Below are positions 7,994 to 11,296 of a stretch of 11,296 bases of DNA, piece by piece. Each line of letters begins with the position of its first letter. The first letter of the stretch is position 1. Position numbers and translations under genes: made by a program. Where the stretch lies: contig DHYU01000001.1 of NCBI GenBank assembly GCA_002415485.1, forward strand, positions 15,714 to 27,009, read 5' to 3'. The DNA is from Proteobacteria bacterium UBA5122. GTDB lineage: Bacteria > Pseudomonadota > Gammaproteobacteria > Tenderiales > Tenderiaceae. Under the pieces are notes generated by a model that was given only the letters and a program-made list of their open reading frames with translations, searched no databases and had not been told where the DNA came from.

Positions 7994-8027
7994 GAGGCCT
8001 GAGCCCATCACAATGGGTTCAGGCCTC
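7994..8027. terminator. 15-bp hairpin after the binding-protein gene
   Basis: The arms 7994-8008 and 8013-8027 pair over 15 bp (GAGGCCTGAGCCCAT with ATGGGTTCAGGCCTC), with a single G-U pair and a 4-nt CACA loop, starting 37 nt past the stop. It is very stable in RNA. The U-tract is missing (ATCGCTTATATCC follows), so efficiency as an intrinsic terminator is uncertain. Confidence 0.6.
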
Positions 8028-8092
8028 ATCGCTTATATCCACCGATACCATTACAGCCCTTGGCCGTTCAACCGAACCCTCGCCCGGCCGTG

Positions 8093-8098
8093 TATAAT
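8093..8098 (+). promoter_or_regulatory. Consensus -10 element for the VC0807-like gene
   Basis: A perfect TATAAT preceded by TG lies 33 nt before the ATG at 8132. No good -35 is seen at the usual spacing. A start of transcription near 8105 would exclude the in-frame codon at 8060 as a translation start. Confidence 0.45.
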
Positions 8099-8131
8099 TC
8101 GCCCCTAATTCAACGCAAACACAAGACAACC

Positions 8132-8857
8132 ATGAACCCAGCACCGACCTCCGGACAAAACATCCCCACCCATCAACCCAGACCCATGCTCGACCTGCTG
8201 CTCAGCATCGTCATCCCGACCATCGTCCTGATGAAGTTCAGCGGCGAAGAAGACCTCGGCCCGGCAGGCGCCTTGATCACCGCGCTGGCATTTCCGATCG
8301 CCTGGGGCCTGTACGAACTGGTCAAGTTCAGAAAATTTAATTTCATCGCCCTGCTCGGCCTGGTCAGCGTGTTGCTCACCGGCGGCATCGGCCTGCTCGA
8401 ACTCGACAACCAGTGGCTGGCGATCAAAGAGGCCGCCATCCCCGGCATCATCGGTCTGGCGGTGATCATCTCCACCATCACGCCCTATCCATTGGTCAAA
8501 ACGATTATCTACAACCCCAAGGTCATGCAGGTCGACAAGATCGAGGCGCGGCTGATTGAACTCGGCAACCAGGCGATGTTCCAAACGCGCCTGATGCGCG
8601 CCACCTACATGTTATCCGCCACCTTTTTCTTCTCTGCCGCGATGAATTACATGCTCGCGACGTGGATCGTCGTCAGCCCCGCCGGCACGCCCGAGTTCAA
8701 TGAAGAGTTGGGCAAGATGACCATGCTCGGTTACGTGATGATCGCCCTGCCTTCGATGTTGATGATGGCCGGCCTGTTCTATTACCTGTGGCGTACCATC
8801 AACGGTCTCACCGGCTTCACCCTCGAAGAAATCATGCATGGTGAACAGGGCAAATAA
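8132..8857 (+). CDS. VC0807-like multi-pass inner-membrane protein
   Basis: This 241-residue protein has about six hydrophobic segments, roughly at 20-36, 43-62, 68-90, 98-118, 158-180 and 198-222, counted from the chosen ATG. The pattern resembles the VC0807 family, which is distantly like the septation protein YciB/IspZ: an early IPTIVLMKFSGEEDLGP, then ALAFPIAWGLYELVKFRKFN, and a soluble loop around 125-155 (DKIEARLIELGNQAMFQTRL). Biochemical function is unknown for the family. An open frame extends to 8060, but the perfect TATAAT at 8093-8098 and the low-complexity extra residues favour ATG 8132. The ribosome-binding site is weak. It seems to be a single-gene unit, bounded by the hairpin upstream and a palindromic repeat downstream. 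Confidence 0.72.
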   Translation: MNPAPTSGQNIPTHQPRPMLDLLLSIVIPTIVLMKFSGEEDLGPAGALITALAFPIAWGLYELVKFRKFNFIALLGLVSVLLTGGIGLLELDNQWLAIKEAAIPGIIGLAVIISTITPYPLVKTIIYNPKVMQVDKIEARLIELGNQAMFQTRLMRATYMLSATFFFSAAMNYMLATWIVVSPAGTPEFNEELGKMTMLGYVMIALPSMLMMAGLFYYLWRTINGLTGFTLEEIMHGEQGK

Positions 8858-8946
8858 TCAAGAAGGCGCACGATGGCGAGGCAGACACACACTGCCCGCC
8901 ATCATTTCGTACAACCAATATGGATAGAACGTCTGATTAGTTCGTC

Positions 8947-9027
8947 ATTCCGGGCGAAACGAAGTGTAGACCCGGAATCCATATCAATAATCTCGATTGA
9001 GTTATGGATTCCCGCCTGCGCGGGAAT
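8947..9027. repeat. Dispersed-type palindromic intergenic repeat
   Basis: Two hairpins lie side by side: ATTCCGGG/CCCGGAAT (8947-8954 with 8971-8978) and ATTCCCGC/GCGGGAAT (9008-9015 with 9020-9027, 4-nt loop). Their inner flanks GAATCCAT (8975-8982) and ATGGATTC (9004-9011) are also inverted, so the unit can fold in two mutually exclusive ways. 'CGTCATTCC...GGAATCC' units are frequent between genes in many proteobacteria; copy number here cannot be judged from one window. The surrounding 8858-9056 interval holds nothing else I can support. Confidence 0.65.
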
Positions 9028-9056
9028 GGCGCTGTACAGAATTAATCAGAGTTTAC

Positions 9057-9569
9057 CTATGAAGAGCGCCGTTTGACGCGGTTATTGGTATCGCGACTGC
9101 GGCGGATCAGCGCATCCCCGCCGTTATCTGCGCCCGACTTGGCCAAACGGTCATACAACACCACATTCACCGAGGCGGCCAGGTTCATACAACCGATGGT
9201 CGGCACATAGACCACCGCATCCGCCCGATCGATCACCTGCTGGCTGATCGTGCCGTCCTCCGGCCCAAACACATACAGCGCCTCGGCAGGGTGTTCAAAC
9301 GCAGGCAGCGGCGTCGCCCCCTCCACCAGTTCCACGCACACCAGCTTTACCCCCGCCGGCAGACAATCCAGCAAGTCCTCGCAATGCGTCAGCGGCGTCG
9401 CACGATGCACATGTTTGGTATCGGTATGAAATTTTTGCGCCCGCGCATAACGCGAACCGCTATAAAACACCGCATCGGCCTGATAACAACCCGCCGCGCG
9501 CATCACCGCGCCCACATTCGTCACACTCTTGGGATTGATCAAACCGATACCGACCTTAAACGCCGTCAT
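9057..9569 (-). CDS. Small SpoU/TrmH-family (SPOUT) RNA methyltransferase
   Basis: The 170-residue product has the three SpoU motifs. Motif 1 is NPKSVTNVGAVMRAAGCY (12-29, with N18 and R24), motif 2 is YVFGPEDGTIS (99-109, E104), and motif 3 is YVPTIGCMNLAASVNVVLYD (121-140, N129, S133, N135). These build the trefoil-knot site that binds S-adenosylmethionine; the family 2'-O-methylates ribose in tRNA or rRNA. There is no N-terminal substrate-binding extension, so the architecture is TrmL-sized, but motif 3 is not typical TrmL and the target nucleotide is unknown. A basic tail (about 154-168) may contact RNA. ATG 9569 has AGGAG (complement of 9579-9583) with a 9-nt spacer. It follows the CopD-like gene by 24 bp on the same strand, probably one operon. 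Confidence 0.88.
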   Translation of the reverse strand: MTAFKVGIGLINPKSVTNVGAVMRAAGCYQADAVFYSGSRYARAQKFHTDTKHVHRATPLTHCEDLLDCLPAGVKLVCVELVEGATPLPAFEHPAEALYVFGPEDGTISQQVIDRADAVVYVPTIGCMNLAASVNVVLYDRLAKSGADNGGDALIRRSRDTNNRVKRRSS

Positions 9570-9593
9570 GACATGTAACTCCTACCGCACACG

Positions 9594-10049
9594 CTAGACA
9601 TAACGCCCGGCTGCGGCCACCAACACGACCACCAAACCCACGCTCAGATTCACGGCAATGATCTGTCGGATCTGATTCAAACGTTTGCCCGCCGCAGGCC
9701 AGTCCTCGGCATCACATGCGCGCTGTAAATGTTTATATGGTGCAAAGAACACATGCATGAACAAGGCAATCATCAGATAACCCAAACCCAACATGATATG
9801 TACATGTAGACCCACCGCAGCAAAACCACCAAACATCGCAATCATGCCGTGCCCGGTCACGGGCAATAACAACACCGCCGCCCACACCCATGGAAAAAAG
9901 CGCTTAAACACCTGCCGCCACAGGCGCAGACGAAACGGTGGCTCCAACACAGATGCCGCCGATGGCCTTAAACAGACATAGGCGAAAAACATCCCACCGA
10001 CCCAGATCACCGCCGCCAACAAATGCAGGCTCACCAATACAGACATCAT
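9594..10049 (-). CDS. CopD-like four-helix inner-membrane protein
   Basis: The 151-residue protein has four hydrophobic segments (about 3-26, 53-75, 80-103, 130-148) and the CopD-type start SLHLLAAVIWVGGMFF with H9 in helix 1. Further His residues are H67, H82, H84 and H99, placed within or at the ends of helices, as in haem- or copper-linked CopD relatives. Family members are annotated as copper-resistance CopD or as uncharacterised integral membrane proteins; the function here is not known. The frame can be extended to a GTG at 10058, but GAGGAG (complement of 10058-10063) would then touch the start codon. ATG 10049 has an 8-nt spacer and is preferred. It is the first gene of a likely operon with the RNA methyltransferase. 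Confidence 0.8.
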   Translation of the reverse strand: MMSVLVSLHLLAAVIWVGGMFFAYVCLRPSAASVLEPPFRLRLWRQVFKRFFPWVWAAVLLLPVTGHGMIAMFGGFAAVGLHVHIMLGLGYLMIALFMHVFFAPYKHLQRACDAEDWPAAGKRLNQIRQIIAVNLSVGLVVVLVAAAGRYV

Positions 10050-10173
10050 CAAACACACTCCTCAACAAACAAAACCACACGCTGGACATTGACCGTCATT
10101 CTAACCGTTCATGCCTGGCAATCTCATTGTTTCCGCTGCCAACCTCACCGAGGCATAAAAAAACCGAACCACA

Positions 10174-10210
10174 ATGAGGGAGTCCTCCCGGCGTTGACGC
10201 ATTCCCTCAT
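10174..10210. repeat. Stacked inverted repeat upstream of the lipoprotein gene
   Basis: ATGAGGGA (10174-10181) pairs exactly with TCCCTCAT (10203-10210), and the enclosed GCGT-TG-ACGC (10191-10200) forms a second small palindrome. It lies in the 223-bp divergent gap between the CopD-like and lipoprotein genes, so it may be an operator or a leader structure. The rest of the gap (10050-10173 and 10211-10272) shows no gene. Confidence 0.4.
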
Positions 10211-10224
10211 AAGACACATACAAC
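10194..10224 (+). promoter_or_regulatory. Possible promoter of the lipoprotein gene
   Basis: TTGACG (10194-10199) resembles a -35 element; the best partner, TACAAC (10219-10224), is 19 bp away and weak. The position would give a leader of about 40 nt, and the -35 would lie inside the inverted repeat at 10174-10210. Confidence 0.22.
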
Positions 10225-10272
10225 CGCGCCTACCCATGAGGAACACAGGCGCCATCATTCAGGAGACAACCC

Positions 10273-11296
10273 ATGCCACATCCGCTCAGTCATCTATCCA
10301 GCCGCCCGCACGTTTTGTTACTCGCGGCGGCAATGTCACTCAGCGCCTGCGGTGGTGGTGGCGAAGGCGGAGGTGAGCTCGGTGACACCCAATCCACCCT
10401 CAGCAACAACGCCTACCTGGCCGGGATCGAACTGAGCGCAGGTTCGCTCGACCAGGCACTGCAGACCAGCCAATACGAATACACCGCCACGGTGGGTTTT
10501 CTAATGACGTCGATTGAGATCAGCGCCAGCGCCGCGCACCTGAAGGCCAGGCTCAGCATCAACGGCACCGAGCTGACCGCCGGCAGCCGCATCAACCTGC
10601 CGCTGAATGTGGGCAGCAATCTCGTCACGGTGATCATCACTGCCGAAGATGGCAGCAAAAAGACCTACACCGTTGACATCACCCGCCAGCATATCGATCA
10701 ATTCGCACAGCAGGCCTACGTCAAGGCCAGCAATACCAACGCCGACGATGGCTTTGGTTTTAGCGTTGCCATCGATGGGAACTGGATGGTCGTCGGCGCC
10801 CCCTTCGAAAACAGCAATGGCAGCGACGATCAGAACAACACCATGGCAGACGCCGGTGCCGTCTATGTCTTTCAGCGCAACGGAGAAAACTGGATGCAAC
10901 AGGCCTATCTCAAGGCCGACAATGCCGCCGCACACGACCGCTTTGGTTATAGCGTCGCCATCGATGGCGACACCCTCGTCATCGGCGCCGCCCAACAGGA
11001 CAGCACCAATGCCGGTGCCGCCTATGTCTTTCAGCGCAGTGGCGATGCCTGGGTCCAACAGGCCTTCCTCAAGGCCGACAACGCAGACGCCGCAGATGAG
11101 TTTGGTTTTAGTGTCGCCATCGACGGTGACAGCCTCGTCGTCGGCGCGATCAAAGAAGACAGTGTATCTGCCACCTCCGGCGCCGCCTATGTCTTCCAGC
11201 GCAGCGGCGACAACTGGAACCAACAGGCCTACCTCAAGGCCCTACATACAGGCGTAAACGATTGGTTCGGTTATAGCGTTGCCATCGATGGCGACA
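10273..11296 (+). CDS. Lipoprotein with cadherin-like domain and tandem FG-GAP repeats (3' truncated)
   Basis: The frame opens at ATG 10273, preceded by AGGAGA (10261-10266, 6-nt spacer), and runs off the window after 341 codons with no stop. The N-terminus is a lipoprotein signal with lipobox LSAC (C26), followed by a Gly-rich tether (27-37), so the protein should be lipid-anchored, probably on the outer membrane. Residues about 44-138 look like a bacterial cadherin-like beta-sandwich (YLAGIELSAGSL ... SKKTYTVDITR). From residue 146, FG-GAP-type units follow, each with QQAYLKA, FGxSVAIDGDxLVVGA and GAAYVFQRSGDxW. Such repeats build integrin-alpha-like beta-propeller blades, usually seven per propeller; the fourth unit is just starting at the edge. 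The role is likely surface adhesion or ligand binding, by inference. Repeat Asp residues could bind Ca2+, but no strict calcium loop is evident. Confidence 0.9.
   Translation, partial: MPHPLSHLSSRPHVLLLAAAMSLSACGGGGEGGGELGDTQSTLSNNAYLAGIELSAGSLDQALQTSQYEYTATVGFLMTSIEISASAAHLKARLSINGTELTAGSRINLPLNVGSNLVTVIITAEDGSKKTYTVDITRQHIDQFAQQAYVKASNTNADDGFGFSVAIDGNWMVVGAPFENSNGSDDQNNTMADAGAVYVFQRNGENWMQQAYLKADNAAAHDRFGYSVAIDGDTLVIGAAQQDSTNAGAAYVFQRSGDAWVQQAFLKADNADAADEFGFSVAIDGDSLVVGAIKEDSVSATSGAAYVFQRSGDNWNQQAYLKALHTGVNDWFGYSVAIDGD
10708..11296 (+). repeat. Tandem FG-GAP coding repeats
   Basis: Units begin at 10708, 10897, 11056 and 11221 (the last is cut by the window), with spacings of 189, 159 and 165 bp. 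Near-identical nucleotide blocks recur, such as CAACAGGCCTACCTCAAGGC and TATAGCGTTGCCATCGATGG, so units have duplicated recently or been homogenised. Length differences fall in the loop after the VVGA strand. Confidence 0.85.

Noticed and set aside
8060..8131. 24-codon extension of the VC0807-like protein
   Set aside because: A perfect TATAAT at 8093-8098 lies inside the extension, so the natural transcript should begin after it.
8873..9076. 67-codon frame across the palindromic repeat
   Set aside because: It translates the repeat itself (SSFRAKRSVDPES and WIPACAGM are familiar artefacts of such repeats) and has no other support.
10050..10058. GTG start at 10058 for the CopD-like protein
   Set aside because: The GAGGAG ribosome-binding site would touch or overlap the GTG; ATG 10049 has proper 8-nt spacing.
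10501..11223. 240-codon antisense frame opposite the FG-GAP gene
   Set aside because: Its apparent repeats are the mirror of the FG-GAP repeats; the plus strand has lipobox, ribosome-binding site and family motifs.

Overview
The window looks like a piece of a GC-rich gammaproteobacterial chromosome. The evidence is the company of PriA, HemJ-type protoporphyrinogen oxidase, a YqaA/DedA-like protein, a CBS-tailed ClC protein and a VC0807-like membrane protein, together with a palindromic 'ATTCCCGC...GCGGGAAT' intergenic repeat. I cannot name the species. Most of the content is ordinary housekeeping or envelope biology; no phage, transposase, CRISPR array, toxin-antitoxin pair, tRNA or rRNA is visible.

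Layout. 1-504: the 3' part of a protein joining a cyclic-nucleotide-binding domain to a rhodanese domain, meeting a YqaA-like gene (507-944, minus strand) tail to tail with 2 bp between the stops. 991-2724: a ClC chloride channel/transporter with a degenerate C-terminal CBS pair, divergent from yqaA. 2809-3231: hemJ. 3232-3542: a 311-bp AT-richer intergenic stretch holding three exact matches to the DnaA box TTATNCACA, two of them an inverted pair 5 bp apart just before priA. 3543-5753: priA, whose start I place at ATG 3543 and not at the upstream TTG. 5795-5875: a 26-codon candidate small membrane protein. 5895-6542: an outer-membrane beta-barrel protein followed by a perfect 9-bp hairpin. 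6821-7957: a solitary ModA-like periplasmic binding protein followed by a 15-bp hairpin. 8132-8857: a VC0807-like multi-pass membrane protein. 8947-9027: a dispersed-type palindromic repeat. 9057-10049, minus strand: a probable two-gene operon of a CopD-like membrane protein and a small SpoU/TrmH RNA methyltransferase. 10273-end: the 5' part of a lipoprotein with a cadherin-like domain and tandem FG-GAP repeats, which runs off the window.

How the parts relate. Most genes are probably transcribed singly or in pairs, with hairpins separating units. The most unusual non-coding signal is the DnaA-box cluster between hemJ and priA. PriA is the replication-restart helicase, so DnaA control of priA, a DnaA-titration site, or an origin-like element are all possible. 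Against a bidirectional chromosome origin here, the + strand looks C-rich on both sides and also inside minus-strand genes, so no strand-skew switch is visible by eye. The second notable point is that the ClC protein keeps the gating glutamate but has Val in place of the internal proton glutamate.
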